From assembly GCA_009667805.1 (NCBI GenBank), contig CM019063.1:350136442-350200441 (forward strand): a stretch of DNA of 64,000 nt, given 5' to 3'. Source of the stretch: Leptobrachium leishanense. Taxonomy: Eukaryota; Chordata; Amphibia; Anura; Megophryidae. The position numbers were made by a program, and so were the translations under genes. Positions within the stretch are counted from its first letter, which is position 1, and each line of letters opens with the position of its first letter. Positions 39,301-51,175 of this stretch are shown piece after piece. The notes beneath the pieces were generated by a model, which worked only from the letters and a program-made list of their open reading frames with translations, did no database searches and was not told the origin of the DNA.

Positions 39301-40541
39301 CCCTTTAAGGACGGGAGTAATTTTACAACTTCAACGCTGTTTCGGAAGTCGAGGTTCGCTGAGCTCATTTTGACCATTTTTAAGTCACGTATTATTATAC
39401 CACCCAGACAAATTATATATCGTTCTTTCCGGCAGACTCGGCAGATTAATAATATATCATTATTATATGTATAGGTCATGCCCTGCCAAAATGCTATAAC
39501 AAAAAATGTAAAAAAAGTAAATAAATGTGAATTTTCAATAAAATTTCAATCTTCCACAGTGTGTAAAGTGTTTTTTTTTAAAATTTCATTATCCGAGGCT
39601 CTGCGGTCACATGTTATGGGGTAGATTTGTTAAAAAACTTAGAACGGGGAAACCATTTTTTTTTTGGGGAGAAATTGCGTGATTTTAGCTAAACCCCCCC
39701 AAAAAAAAATCATTAGTGAAGCATCATTGTTCACATTATAATTGAAATGTGAACAATAGTGCTGCATTAAAAAAAACAAAAAAAAACACGTATTTATTTT
39801 TTTATTATTTTTATTTTTACTTTTTTTAAACTTTTACTTTACATATAACATGGTCATGTTTGATATCATTGGAAAGGCCATGCTCTGGCCTTTCCAGAAA
39901 TATCATACATGACCCCCTAGCTGCCACCGATCAGGAGCTAGGGGGGTTCTTTGAACCCCTTTATCTCCTCTAAGAGGAAATAGGAAATCCCTTTGCAGCT
40001 AGGGGGTTCCCCGGTTAACTGACATCATCGCGCATGGCGCGATGAGTCAGTTGAGCTGGGGATGACCCAGAGGTGGGGGCTGCCATCCAAGATGGCGGCC
40101 CCCACCGGAAATAGGCCGCGATCGGGCACAAATTAGTGCCCAGTCGCGACCTGGCAACTAAGGGGTTAACCCCCATACATCGCTGGAAAGGTCAGGCTGT
40201 GACCCTTCCAGCGATGCTGGCCACAGCCGCCTGGTCCCCGGCGATGGGGAGATAGAGGGATCCAAAGGATCCCCCCCTCCCCTTCAGGCGCTTCCCCTGC
40301 TCCGGCGGGGGGGGGACGGCTGAAACTGACGTCATCGCGCCCCCGGCGCGATGACGTCAGTGTGCCGAGGGAGGAAACCCTGCCGATCTGACTCCGTGGG
40401 ACTCAGATCAGCGAGGGAGCCGCCGGAGGAGGTGAATATCTCCCGGGGGGGCTGAAAACGCAGAGGACGTACATTTACGTCCTGCGGCGCCAAAGCCCGC
40501 CTAATGCAGGGCGTAAATGTACGTCCTGCGGCGTTAAGGGG
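39301..40541. mobile_element. piggyBac-like MITE (TTAA)
   Basis: TTAA flanks (39297-39300, 40542-40545) with ends CCCTTTAAGGACGGGAG and, from the right, CCCCTTAACGCCGCAGGACG. The 1,241 bp have an A/T-rich left half and a GC-rich right half with CGCGATGACGTCAGT and GTAAATGTACGTCCTGCGGC repeats. No coding region. The TIR match is only moderate. Confidence 0.6.
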
Positions 40542-40545
40542 TTAA

Positions 40546-41104
40546 AGGCCCCTTTATAATGTGTTGTTTTTCGGCACTTTAAAAAAATAATAGATTAAGA
40601 GGAACAGACTGATGTTTAGGCTCCATCTGAGCCATTATAGAGTATAGATATATATCTACTCATTTAAGTTAAAAGCCTCCATCCAACAAATAATAAACTT
40701 ACTTTATAGTCGCAGAGTTCTCTGAATTGCTGGGATGTGTAAATGTCTTCTTTTGTCCTATTTTGGTGGAGTTATTTTGCATCTAGTGCATATGCACTAG
40801 ATGCAAAATAACTCCACCAAAATAGGACAAAAATATCTTAAAAATTTGAATGTGGATTAATTTAAATTCATGATATTAATTTAATAAAGTCTAGTATTAA
40901 TACAGTTATACAAAAAATTTATTATTTCAAATAAATTGTAGGGGGAAAAAGTAATTTCCGGTTTCGTTCCAAAATTTTCATTTCGGAGCGATAAATACAC
41001 ACACCAGACACTTATGATATGACAAATGTGTATATATAGTCATGTATAGAAAGTAATTTTCGGTATCGGTTTCGGTCCCAAATTTTCATTTCGGTGCATC
41101 CCTA
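40546..41104. other. Palindrome and hAT right-end fragment
   Basis: Holds the perfect 82-bp palindrome (40751-40832). A hAT terminus at 41040-41104 ends TTTCATTTCGGTGCATCCCTA, like the element at 52361-53106. A degenerate copy of the same terminal sequence (40955-41000) lies just before it. No gene. Confidence 0.6.
40751..40832. repeat. Perfect 82-bp palindrome without spacer
   Basis: The 41-bp left arm (40751-40791) is exactly the reverse complement of the right arm (40792-40832), centred on GTGCATATGCAC. It is not a terminus of any element I can delimit. Confidence 0.95.
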
Positions 41105-43375
41105 GTTTTGGGTGGCCTTACGTGGCCCTTACTTTACTATGTCTGTACGCTGACTTACATACAAAATAAAATTCTAAATGAAAAAAAAATAACAGAAAAT
41201 TACAATATTGCAATAACACAAACTATGAATGGAAAAACAGTACAGTGTGCAAAAAGAGAAGAAAAAGGAAAAGAAAAGAAAAGCTCCATCTTGCACAAAT
41301 ATAAAATAGTGCAACAGTATGAGTTACAAACATGAGTATTTACTTGAACAACCAAACGCAATACAAGAAATAGACCTAGGGGTCAAATTTAAAAGCCTCA
41401 AGAAACTCGGGATATAAAAAATATATCCCGAATATAGTCCCATAAATACCTGACACCAAGACGGCAATGGCGCTAGGAATCTAATGTCCCCTTTTTGGTA
41501 AACTATCTGTGGTGCTAGGGGGGCATGGTAGATTGCCATTTAGAGGCCAAGAGGAGATACGAAGTGGCGAGTACATGCGCCAAGAGTTTTCGTTTTGCAA
41601 ACAACTCTTTTGGGAATATTTGGAGAAGAATGACTGGGTCAGGAGTCGGGGCAGTTCCCAATATCGTATTTACAAGGTCTGAGTTACCTCCAGAAGATCA
41701 GCCGCCGAGGGCACTGCCATCGCATATGGAAAAATTACTCGTAGGTCTCAGAAAAACACCAACATAGAGAAGATTGAGAGGGGCTGAAGTGTCGTTGCCT
41801 GTCTGGAGTGAAGTACCATTGATATAGGATTTTTTTCTGGACTCCGAAATTTCTCCATTTCTACCGCAAAACACTCCGCTCACTGTTGAGGTGTGAATTC
41901 CTTGCCTAAATCTCTTCCCCAGTTCATCTGAAACCGGGTCTTATGATGAGAGGCAGGCATTGACCGGAAGCCTGTAGCTAAGGGAGAGCAGTTTGGAAGA
42001 GGAGGGCCTGACACAATATTGGTCAAAGGGGGACAGCGTTAATTTGGGTAACGCCTGACTCCATCCATCCTGTATTCCTGTAGTAATTATTTAAATTGGA
42101 GATATGAAATTTCCCGTAATTTTCAATTCTCATATCTATGCGCCAGTTGGTTGTAAGGTAAAAGGCTGGCGGAAAAGTGACAGGGGTTGTGGGTAGGGAA
42201 GGATCTAAGTGAGGATTATAACGTTGCGTGTAATAATCTGCAAACTGATCAGTTGTTGAGGTTGAAAAATAAAGTGGACTGGTTTAGTTTGGATGTCAAT
42301 TTTTTTTTTTCTTCTTACACACCCTTCCCCCAAATCTCTTGCTCAACTTCAACTGCCAAAAAAGACCCTGGCTAAATGGTTTCTAAGTTTTGTCCTGACG
42401 GAGTTTAGAAATACCCAATGGTTTCTGCTTTTTCATTTTTGCAATTTACAGTATATGCCAATGCAATTAGCACTTTATTTCCAAAGCATTTTATTTTTCA
42501 AAATTGGCAATAGTGACATTGTGGAGGGTTATTCAGGTATTCTTAACAGATATCAGTGTTGCATGTATATTTTTTAAAAGTGAACCCAAGGTATTAAACT
42601 TGGGGTATTTTGACTGTTTTCTTTCAACCATTTTACCACCAATCAATGCCAAAGTTGGAGAAAAAAAACTAATTCTGGGGATTTTATTTTTTACACAGAT
42701 TGCAATTTAAGAATATATGTACTGAGAACTTTAAGGGTTGCTGCCAAGCACCCCAATACATGTTAAGCAACATCTCCCTGAATACAGTGATACCACCCAT
42801 GTGTAGGTGTGTCAAATTCTTTGGGCGGTGCAAATTCCAGTTTTCCAGCTTGGAATTTTCACATCTTATTATCCTGGACCCATGTCCGATTTGGGACATT
42901 TTTGAAGCCGGCCAATGTAATTTACCCCATCAAACCCTTTATTTTTGGAAAGTAGACACCCTAGGGTATTTCAAAGGGTGGTATTTTAACACTTTCCATG
43001 CACTAGTTCTACCTCTCTATGATGAGGCAGGCTAGGAACTAGGGTTTCACCCGGCCGTCTGTTTTTCGAGTAATGTGTGTGGTTTTGAAATCCCCTCCCA
43101 TCCAGATGCATGACTCACACGTGTGGCAGACATACACTGCATATAAAGTTTGTTTCCAGCAGCCTATCATAGCAGCTGGGCAGCACCACCATGTCTGCAT
43201 GTGAGTTCTTGGTTGCATCCTCAGCATCTGTGAGGTTTAAAAGAAAAAAAAAAGTCCTCCACTCTTCTTTCCATAGTCCCCCCTGCTCCCACCCAAATCA
43301 ACAGCTCTGCCAGAGGGTTAGGGAGTAAGGGGTGGAGGAGAGCGGATGATCAGCAACTGTGTCACCAAGACACTA
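41105..43375. other. Long stretch without recognised features
   Basis: A/T-rich non-coding sequence on both strands. Short open frames (41525-41767, 42700-43035) lack motifs and splice context. Phrases such as GTAGACACCCTAGGGTATTTC near 42952 suggest old DNA-transposon sequence but no ends were found. Confidence 0.4.
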
Positions 43376-45405
43376 AATCAAATCAAAATAAGCTTTATTA
43401 GCAGGACCAAATACATTTTAGCATTGCCAAAGCATATGGGGTGGAGGGGGGGTAGTGGGACATATATGGGGGGAATGGACAAGTCCATGGACATTATCAG
43501 AAGACGTATTGGGCAGATATTTTCACCGCCGGCTCCTCTTCTCCCAGTATGATGTGGAGTTTCCTCGTCACTTCTATAGAGGTGAAGTCCGGGATGAGAG
43601 CGGAGAGTCTCTGGAAGTGAGTTTCCCTCAGTGCTGAGTACTTGGGGCACTGTAGGAGGAAGTGGACCTCATCTTCCAGGGCCCCCTGGTCACAATGCTG
43701 GCACAGTCTATTCTCCCTGGGCTTGTAGGTCTGTCTATGCCGCCCTGATTCGATCTCCAGGCTGTGGGCACTCAGTCTGTACCGGCTCAGGATCTGTCTG
43801 TCCTTGGGGTCTTGTAGTAGCTCCAGGTATGGGGCCAGTTTGTATTCCCTCTGTAAGGATTGGTAAATGGTGAGTTTCTTGGAGTTTGCTATATCATGTC
43901 TCCATTCTCTGATATAGTTATCCCTGGAATCGTTACTTAGGGGCTTTATTTTATTTTTGTCAGGTTGCATTCATGGGGGCTTTGGATGATCAGGGTGGAT
44001 ATGAGTTGTTGCAGCCCACATGGTTTGGGGTGGTCCTTGTTGGCCAGTAGGGCTTTATGGTGGTATGAGTTGAGGCTGCTGATGTTTAGGTGGTCCCAGT
44101 ATGATAGCGTCCTCTTCTGTACTGCAAGAAGTAAGGGGAGTCTGCCCAGCTCGGCCCGGCAAGCATTGTTAGAGGTGCTCCGATGGACTTGGAGGAGGTG
44201 CTTGCAGAATTCCAGGTGGAATATTTCTGTTGGGCTGGTGTCCCATTTGGGTTGGTCCGGGTAGGTGATGGGGCCCCAAACTTCACTGCCATAAAGGAGG
44301 ATTGGAGCGATGACGCTATCAAAGATTTTAAGCCAGACTCTTACAGGCGGTTTTAGTTTGTAGAGTTTTCTTCTGATGGCATAGAAGGTTCTACACGCCT
44401 GGTCTCTTAGGGCCTCTATGGCTGGTTTGAAATTTCCAGATCGGTTTGTTTCTAGGCTGAGGTATGTGTAGCTGTTGGCTTCCTCGAGAGTGCAGTCATT
44501 AAGTGTGAAAGAGGAACTCTTGGTTTTTGCATTCTTCCTTTGGAAAACCATGACCTTTGTTTTCTTTTGGTTGATGGGTAGTGCCCATGCCGCACTGTAT
44601 TTTCTCAGCACTTCCAGGCTGTCTTGTAGACCTCTTTCTGTTGGTGACAGTAATAGGAGGTCATCTGCATACAACAGGAACTTCACCTCGGTGTCATGTA
44701 GAGTTAGTCCTGGTGCTGAGGAGGATTCTAGAGCTTCAGCCAGTCCATTGATGTAGATGTTAAAGAGGGTTGGACTTAAGCTGCAGCCTTGTCTGACTCC
44801 ACGAGCCTGCCGGAAGTACTCTGTTCTCTTCCCATTCACCTTTATGCTGCAGAAGTTCTCATTATATGAGCTCTTGATGACGTCATATGTTTTCCCTCCT
44901 ATTCCACTCTCCAGTAGTTTAAGGAACAGGCCTGGGTGCCATACTGAGTCAAAGGCCTTCTTAAAGTCCACAAAGCAGGCAAATATTTTCCCATGTTTTG
45001 TATTGTGGACATGGTCCTTGATGAGACTGTGCAGGGTGTAGATGTGATCTGTAGTGCGATGGTTTGGCATGAACCCTGCTTGGCTTCTGTTGAGGACGTT
45101 ATGCTGTGTCAGGAAGCTGAGGATTCTTTTGTTCTGGATGCTATTGAACAGTTTTCCCAGTGTGCTGCTGACACATATCCCTCTGTAGTTGGCTGGATCA
45201 TATTGGTCTCCACTCTTATGGATGGGTGTTATGAGGCCTTGGTTCCATACTTGAGGGTAGAATCCAACGCTCAGAACCAGGTTGAAAACTTTACATATTG
45301 CGGTGTGTACTTCTGGAGAGCCGTGTTTAATCATCTCTGGAAGAATTCCATCCATCCCGCTGGCTTTTTTACTTCGCAGATCTTGAATTTTTTCTGCCAC
45401 TAAAC
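43376..45405 (-). mobile_element. APE-type LINE, 5'-truncated, long reverse transcriptase frame
   Basis: The 3' end near 43376 has a TTTGATTTGATTT-like tail and AATAAA (43399-43394, minus strand). The coding part extends from 43497 to about 45400, and upstream sequence is missing. The clade is uncertain: the C-terminal Cys-His-Cys motif and the RT phrases fit the I/Nimb or Tx1-like side rather than L2. Confidence 0.88.
43497..45400 (-). pseudogene. LINE reverse transcriptase with C-terminal zinc motif (one frameshift)
   Basis: A 484-codon open frame (45400-43946) holds a nearly complete RT domain: KKASGMDGILPEMIKH, GLITPIHKSGD, NYRGICVSSTLGKLF, AGFMPNHRTTDHIY, VDFKKAFDSVWH (first catalytic Asp), RQGCSLSPTLFNIYING and the FLLYADDLLLLS box. 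The thumb and connection part runs to 43946. After a shift near 43960 the protein continues in a 157-codon frame with LCQHCDQGALEDEVHFLLQC, a Cys-Cys-His-Cys motif typical of the C-terminus. The endonuclease and ORF1 are absent. Only one frameshift in ~640 codons suggests a relatively young copy. Confidence 0.87.
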
Positions 45406-46506
45406 AAAGTGGAGGAAGGCAGGGCGAGAATGTCAGCGGCTGTGAAGCCCTGTGTTTGCTTACCGCTGATTTATGGCTTCTTCATGAACCAGCTGTGAGC
45501 AACACATTAACACTAACCTGCCTGGCTTCTGGTAAGGTCCTGCAATGCAGGGGACCAGGTAGTGTTAATTCTGTGCTGCCTCTGCTCAGCTGCACTGTAC
45601 TAGGGTATTGGCAGCTCTGGGAAAAAGTGTAAGGGATAGGGAGTGGGAAATCTTAAAAAAAAATAAAAAATTAAAAGGTAAATTTAAAAAAATTATAGTA
45701 TACAGCACAGAACCCAAAACCATGCAGCCTGCTCCAAACACAAACATAACTGTATTTGCCCCCATACCTGCTCAGCAACTCCCATCACACGAATGAACAG
45801 CCTTAGACATACAACCTCCCATCATTCAAAACCAGCCACTTCAAACACAAACTCCCATCACTCAAAACCAACCACCTCAGAGATGCACACCAAGTAGTGT
45901 ATAAATTGTATAAAGGACAGATGAGGATGGGTATATACAGTAAGTGTGTATAGGAAAGGTATATCCAGTCAGGGCCGGATTAAGATCTCTATGGGCCTGG
46001 AGCTGATCAATGTCATCAATAGAAGTTCAGTGGCATCAGGGCCGTCAATATATGCCCCGAACAGCCTCAGACAATCTTTCACCACCTTGAAGAACTCTGT
46101 GATGATTTTGCTGCTTTCCCAGTACTCCTCCATCATGTTGGTGTTTTGCTCAGCTCCTCTGTGTCCTCTTTTGCTCCACTGCCATTCTGCAACTCCAACT
46201 GAAGACTGTGTTCCGGGCACCCACGAGAGAAAGGAAATCCCACCGCTCTGCCAAAAATGTAATGGGAATGTACAGGGTTCCATCCAAAATTCCAGGACCA
46301 GAACCAGCCTGTTATTCGTCCGTCCCTTCTCTGTCCCAGGACCACACCAGGAGACGCACAGTCACCTTCCAGACTACCCGACTTGAAACCCGGACATTGA
46401 AGAGAAATTCCCCAGTGAAGCCAAATTTTCCCACACCCGACCAGTCAGACTTGATCCTTGGTAAAAGCAGGAATAGAATGACTCTATTTTCCAGACAGAC
46501 AGTATT
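45406..46506. other. Unassigned sequence with a hAT terminus
   Basis: A single hAT-type end CAGGGCCGGATTAAG starts at 45970 with no partner end. An A-rich run is at 45650-45700. Open frames on the + strand (46208-46510) show no motif. No gene recognised. Confidence 0.45.
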
Positions 46507-46510
46507 TTAA

Positions 46511-46745
46511 CCTCCCTGGCAGTATTCCCGATTGTGACTCAGGGTTAAATTTCGCTGCCGCGATCGGTAACCCCGAGCGACACTCGGACTGTATATACTC
46601 ACCGCATCCTTCGCTCCCTCGCTGTCTCCGCTGTCACCACAATGTGATCGCAGCAGCCGGCGACTTTGCTTCCTGGTTCAGCTCCCTGCAAGTCACATGA
46701 TGCAGGGGGGCGGGACCAGGCGGCAAACTCAACTGTAAAAAAAAT
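46511..46745. mobile_element. piggyBac-like MITE, left part
   Basis: TTAA (46507-46510) then CCTCCCTGGCAGTATTCCCG, the same terminus as at 10673. The CTCGGGG and ACTCGGACTGTATATACTCA blocks match the copy at 62232. The right end is not identified, so the limit is approximate. Confidence 0.65.
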
Positions 46746-47310
46746 TAATTACTGTAAAAAATACTGTGAAAAAAACTTTGTGCAGTGGGTGCTGGGATTC
46801 TTGTTCAGATGTACACTCCTTTGCCAATGAAATATACAGGACACAGGGGTTCCAAAAAACGAGTATTCTCAAAGCAGCTTTACAGCAATAAAAGGCAAAT
46901 AAAAATCATTTGTAAAATGTAATCCGGCTTTGCAATAATAGGTTTTGCTGGTGGATCTGGGCAAGCCCCTTTGTCAGATAATTTTTTTGAAAAATAATTT
47001 TTAATAAATTGTGTAGTAATGGCTATTGAGCCAGTAGATGGCGACATCTACTGCCAAATTTAGTTAGAAAATAGGTCTTCTAGTAAAACCTCTTTCTCCT
47101 GCATCGGCTGCTGACAGTGTGAAAGCCCGATACATTTCAGAGCTGTGAGCAGCTGATTTTACAGCTCTTTGAGCATTATGCCCACAGGGCTAAAACTTTG
47201 GGGGCACCTTCTGCATCCCAAAAGCTAATGAAATTCGTTTGCAGCAAACAAATTTCATTTTCTTTTGGGCTGCAGAACAGCACATTGAAATAGCTCGATA
47301 TCGGGGCACC
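46746..47310. other. Unassigned sequence
   Basis: Runs of ACTGTAAAAAA, a short inverted phrase AGTAGATGGCGACATCTACT (47034-47053), and no gene. Confidence 0.4.
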
Positions 47311-48381
47311 CAGGGCCGGTGCTGCCGCTAGGCGCCCGCCTAGAGCGCAGCGCTGCCTAGGGCGCAGCCGAGACCTCTATCCTGAGAAGATCCTGCCGGC
47401 GGCCCGCTGTCACTGATCACGCTGCGCGCGCTTGCTCTGGGTGCAGCGTGATCATGGAAGGCAGCTCACGGTGGCTGTCCAACAGAGAGTGAGGGAAGCG
47501 GGGATAACCCCGCCCCGTCAGCATGGACAGCCACCGCGAGCTGTCTTCCGTGATCACGCTGTGCCCAGAGCAAGTGCGCAGTGTGATCAGTGACAGCGGC
47601 GTGCAGAGGGGGGACAGCGGGCCACCGGTAGGATCTTCTCGGGGGGGAGCACTGCAGACAGAAGGTGAGAGCTGGGGGCAAATATACCCATATGAGCTGG
47701 GGGGCAAATATAACCATGTGTGAGCTGGTCTGGGGGCATATCCATGTGTGAGCTGGTCTGGGGCATATATCCATGTGTGAGCTGCTCTGGGGGCATATTT
47801 CCATGTGTGAGCTGGTCTGGGGGCATATATCCATGTGTGAGCTGGTCTGGGGGCATATATCCATGTGTGAGCTGGTCTGGGGGCATATTTCCATGTGTGA
47901 GCTGGTCTTGGGGCATATTTCCATGTGTGAGCTGGTCTGGGGGCATAAATCCATGTGTGAGCTGGTCTGGGGGCATAAATCCATGTGTGAGCTGGTCTGG
48001 GGGCATAAATCCATGTGTGAGCTGGTCTGGGGGCATATCCATGTGTGAGCTGGTCTGGGGGCATATGTCCATGTGCGAGCTGGTCTGGGGCAATATATCC
48101 ATGTGCGAGCTGGTCTGGGGCAATATATCCATGTGCGAGCTGGTCTGGGGCAATCTATCCATGTGTGAGCTGGTCTGGGGCAATATATCCATGTGTGAGC
48201 TAGTCTGGGGGCAATATATCCATGTGTGAGCTAGACTGGGGCAATATATCCATGTGAGAGCTGGGGCAAATATACCCATGTGAGCTGGGGGGCAATATAT
48301 TATATCCATCTTTTTTTTGGGGGGGGGGTGCGCAAATAGCTGGTCTTGCCTAGGGCGCAAAATAGTCTAGCACCGGCCCTG
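47311..48381. mobile_element. Non-autonomous hAT with minisatellite core (CAGGGCCGG type, second family)
   Basis: A 1,071-bp element with ends CAGGGCCGGTGCTGCCGCTA and, from the right, CAGGGCCGGTGCTAGACTAT. The exact 8-bp TSD GGGGCACC is at 47303-47310 and 48382-48389. The left interior contains a GATCACGCTG inverted pair (47416-47560). The core is a ~30-bp array whose unit contains the family A core. Confidence 0.93.
47690..48270. repeat. Minisatellite, ~30-bp unit with ATCCATGTGTGAGCTGGTCT
   Basis: About 19 regular units (GGGGGCATATATCCATGTGT plus GAGCTGGTCT). The shared core CATATCCATG(TGTG)AGCTGG is the family A minisatellite with an extra GTCT. Open frames over it are artefacts. Confidence 0.95.
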
Positions 48382-48389
48382 GGGGCACC

Positions 48390-49129
48390 AGATGGTGCCT
48401 TTGAAACCGGAGATCTCTATTGGTAAGGAAGGGGTTAAAGACTGTTTATCATTTTTATTTCCTGCAAAACCCCTTTTTATTTTATTTTTTTAGAACCCCT
48501 TTTTGTAATTTTTTTCTGTAGACAAAGTTTGTTTCTCAAATTTTTAAAAGGCCTTTTTTTCTGTAACAGACCTTTTTATTTTTTAAAGGACCTTTTTTAT
48601 TGTTGAGACACTAATACATTTTTATTGGTTCAAACACCTATTGGGATTATAGGAGACCTCATGTTTTTCTGCCGTTTGGTGGAATTCGTCAAGGTCACGA
48701 TGGCGCTCTTCAGTGACGCTCTCAAAGTTTTTTGTGGGGCTTTGGCGACTCTATCTTCAGCGCACTACGATGACTGTATTAGAATAGTAAATTCACCAAA
48801 ATGTCAGCGGAATGGAATCGCCGGAGTGCACCAAACTTTTGCTGAAATTTCAGTGGTTTATGAATAATCCCTTTTAAATTATACATAAAAATATACACAT
48901 TCTCTGTAAATGTAAAAACGGTTAAAAAAAAATATATATAAACCCCATGTGTAACGGTTTCAATGCCATTTTTAACTGTGTCAATACCCCTGTGTCACCT
49001 CACTCCATTAATTTTTAAATTGTGTATTAACCCCTGTGTCCCCTCCATTCATTATTATATAATACCTGGAGTATTAACCCCTGTTAATACTTTGTGACCA
49101 TACAGCACTTTGTAATATTTTATAAACTA
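48390..49129. other. T-rich and degenerate tandem sequence
   Basis: T-rich to 48620. A MITE-like segment with TTCGTCAAGGTCACGATGGC-type inverted phrases follows (48650-48870). Then degenerate ~70-bp repeats of ATTAACCCCTGTGTCCCCTC type (48940-49090) continue after the LINE at 49640-49790. No gene. Confidence 0.45.
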
Positions 49130-49635
49130 GCCGTCGCTGGAATCTAGATGCACCCTTCACCTTTCCAACCTGGTTTTTAAGAGCTTTTCTGGGAAGCTAC
49201 CACCCTACCTGAATAGGCTGCTTGCCCCAGCAGTTCCCTCATCCTATAACCTCCGATCCAGGACCAGCACCTTACTTGCAATACCACAATACAAAAAGTG
49301 TCTCGATCCTCATTTTCCTACAGAGCACCGCAAATATGGAATAACCTCCCAGACGCCATCAAATCTTCCCCCAGTCTAAAGTCCTTTAAGCGTTCCCTGT
49401 TAACATACCTCAATACGGAATGCACCTGTAAACATGTAACATAATGACTTTATTTCCTACATATTTATTTTTCTGTTAATCTGTATATTTGTTTTTGTGT
49501 TAATATCTTGCATTTTACTATTTTGTATTTCTGTAACCACTCAATGTTCTTGAACCCAGGACCTACTTGAAAACGAGAGAAATCTCAATGTATCCTTCCT
49601 GGTAAAATCCTTTATAAATAAATATATAAATCACT
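49130..49635 (+). mobile_element. L2-like LINE 3' end
   Basis: A + strand fragment whose first 250 bp decode as the end of an L2-type reverse transcriptase (LPPYLNRLLAPA and YNLRSRTSTLL in one frame). A 3' UTR follows, ending CCTTCCTGGTAAAATCCTTT plus TATAAATAAAT repeats. Its tail is shared with the SINE at 25872-26095. It interrupts the degenerate repeat around it. Confidence 0.78.
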
Positions 49636-49797
49636 ATCATTTTACCCCCTGTTGGACCTCACTCCACTTATTATACAATTAGCATATTAACCCATGTGTG
49701 ACTACAAATTATTTTTATCATTTAATTCGTAAATTACCCACTGCGTGACCTCACATTCTTTATATTGTCTTTATACACCCACACATCACACACACAC

Positions 49798-50050
49798 AGT
49801 TATTCAGAGAGATCCGAAATGTAACCGGACACTGAAATACAGCATACGGGGACATTTCGGGGCCAGTCGTCTATTCAGAGAGCAGGCAGTTCACGAAATT
49901 TTGGCGAATTGCCTGCACATACGGTGCCTGTTCGAGGGCAGTGAAATCACCCATAGCGAAGAAATGGTTCATCTATTCAGAGAACACTGAACAGCAGTGA
50001 AAAGTTGCCGAAATGCCTTGCTGTTGGGTGGTTTCATTCAACAGGTTTAT
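49798..50050. mobile_element. TIR MITE of the GGGTTATTCAGAG group (forward)
   Basis: Starts GTTATTCAGAGAGATCCGAA. Blocks GCAGGCAGTTC, GGCGAATTGCC and TGGTTTCATTCAACAGG match 35625-35885 in reverse. The copy appears intact at the left; the right boundary is uncertain. Confidence 0.6.
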
Positions 50051-50499
50051 TAAGGTGCCTCACGAGATCCTGCAGGTCGGCGTAGTGATCTACAGAGGGA
50101 GACTGGGGACTTTTCCCCCCCCAGTCTCTCTCTGCTCCCGGCGGCAAGAAGAGGCGGATGTACCAACCGTTCTCTCCACGGGATGGGAGCTATCTGATTT
50201 TTAATTTTTTTAAAGGGTTTTTTAGCTGGTGATAACTGATTACACAGAGGAATGTTAGCACCATTTCCTAGCTGTGGTTAACTTTCGAGTTAACCGCAGC
50301 AGGACGGTAATTAGCATTAGGACTTTGTAATCCTAATTAACACTTTGCGCTCCCCATGTTAAGCATAGGGAGCGCAAAGTACAGTAAGCTTGCGCTGAAA
50401 AGCACAAGAACCGAATTGCTGTTTTTTTTAACCAGTTAGCGTTCAGATTGTAATATAGTGTGTACGCGCTAGGGCCACCATTGCTATCGTTAGCGTTAT
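50051..50499. other. Unassigned sequence with a strong hairpin
   Basis: No gene. Holds inverted pairs TTAGCATTAGGA/TCCTAATTAA (50312-50340). A near-perfect stem ACTTTGCGCTCCC / GGGAGCGCAAAGT (50341-50353 and 50367-50379) encloses a 13-base loop. Confidence 0.6.
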
Positions 50500-51171
50500 T
50501 GAAGTGGAAATAGGCTGGAAGACGGCCGCCATTGTACACAGGCGGCCATCTTGTTCAGAATATTGGTTCACTTGTATATAACTAGACAGGTTTGTAGCTG
50601 AAACTAGAATGAGGTATACGTAGAAATTTAGGAATGCGTTTAGATTAGCAGAAAAGCAATTAAAGCCTTATGAAAGATCTTTGCTGTTTCTGGCACGGAG
50701 AAGTAGATATTCCAAGGTCGTTGGGGCCCGCGGAAAGACGAAGGAGTATAGAAGACCGGGCCCCAGGGCATCTGAATAAACATAGCCGATAGGGAGGGAG
50801 GCACTGCCCGGAGAAGACAGCACAAACAAATCACAGACTGTCAAACTAACGAGAAGTGTATCAATTTATAGTTATATGTGGAATGTTCTTTGTGTTCGAA
50901 TTAATGATGGGAGGTATTAACCCACGTGGGGTGGAATAGAGTGTTATAGGGAGGTGGGCTAATGGGGATGTACCTAATTATGTATTTGGGGCATAAAACC
51001 TCATGTCTCTGTGTAATCGGGGCTCACTCTAAGCGATTCAATCCTGTGTGAGCACTTGTGTGACGACACAATAAACTCTTGCCTTTCCTGAAGAGACTCG
51101 TGTTTGGACAATCCTTGCTTGTGTCTGGTCCGGCGCCGTTAATGAAGTGAACCTGTCTGACTCCGGCTACA
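50500..51171 (+). mobile_element. Solo LTR of the gamma-like retrovirus family
   Basis: A 672-bp LTR starting TGAAGTGG and ending CCGGCTACA, with the 4-bp TSD TTAT (50496-50499, 51172-51175), the length used by gammaretroviruses. It has a CATAAAA box (50992-50998), AATAAA at 51070-51075 and CTTTCCTGAAGAGACTCGTG in U5. U3 shares GGCGGCCATCTTGTTCAGAA with the LTR at 3048-3586. No primer site or gag follows, so it is solo. It is the opposite strand from the provirus at 1-3586. Confidence 0.87.
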
Positions 51172-51175
51172 TTAT

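Noticed and set aside
47690..48270. CRISPR-like regular spacing of repeats
   Set aside because: No unique spacers: the whole unit is repeated, and the context is a eukaryotic hAT element.
47417..48360. Repetitive SSHMDICPQT and PDQLTHGYM frames
   Set aside because: 30-bp minisatellite inside a hAT element; frames exist on both strands.
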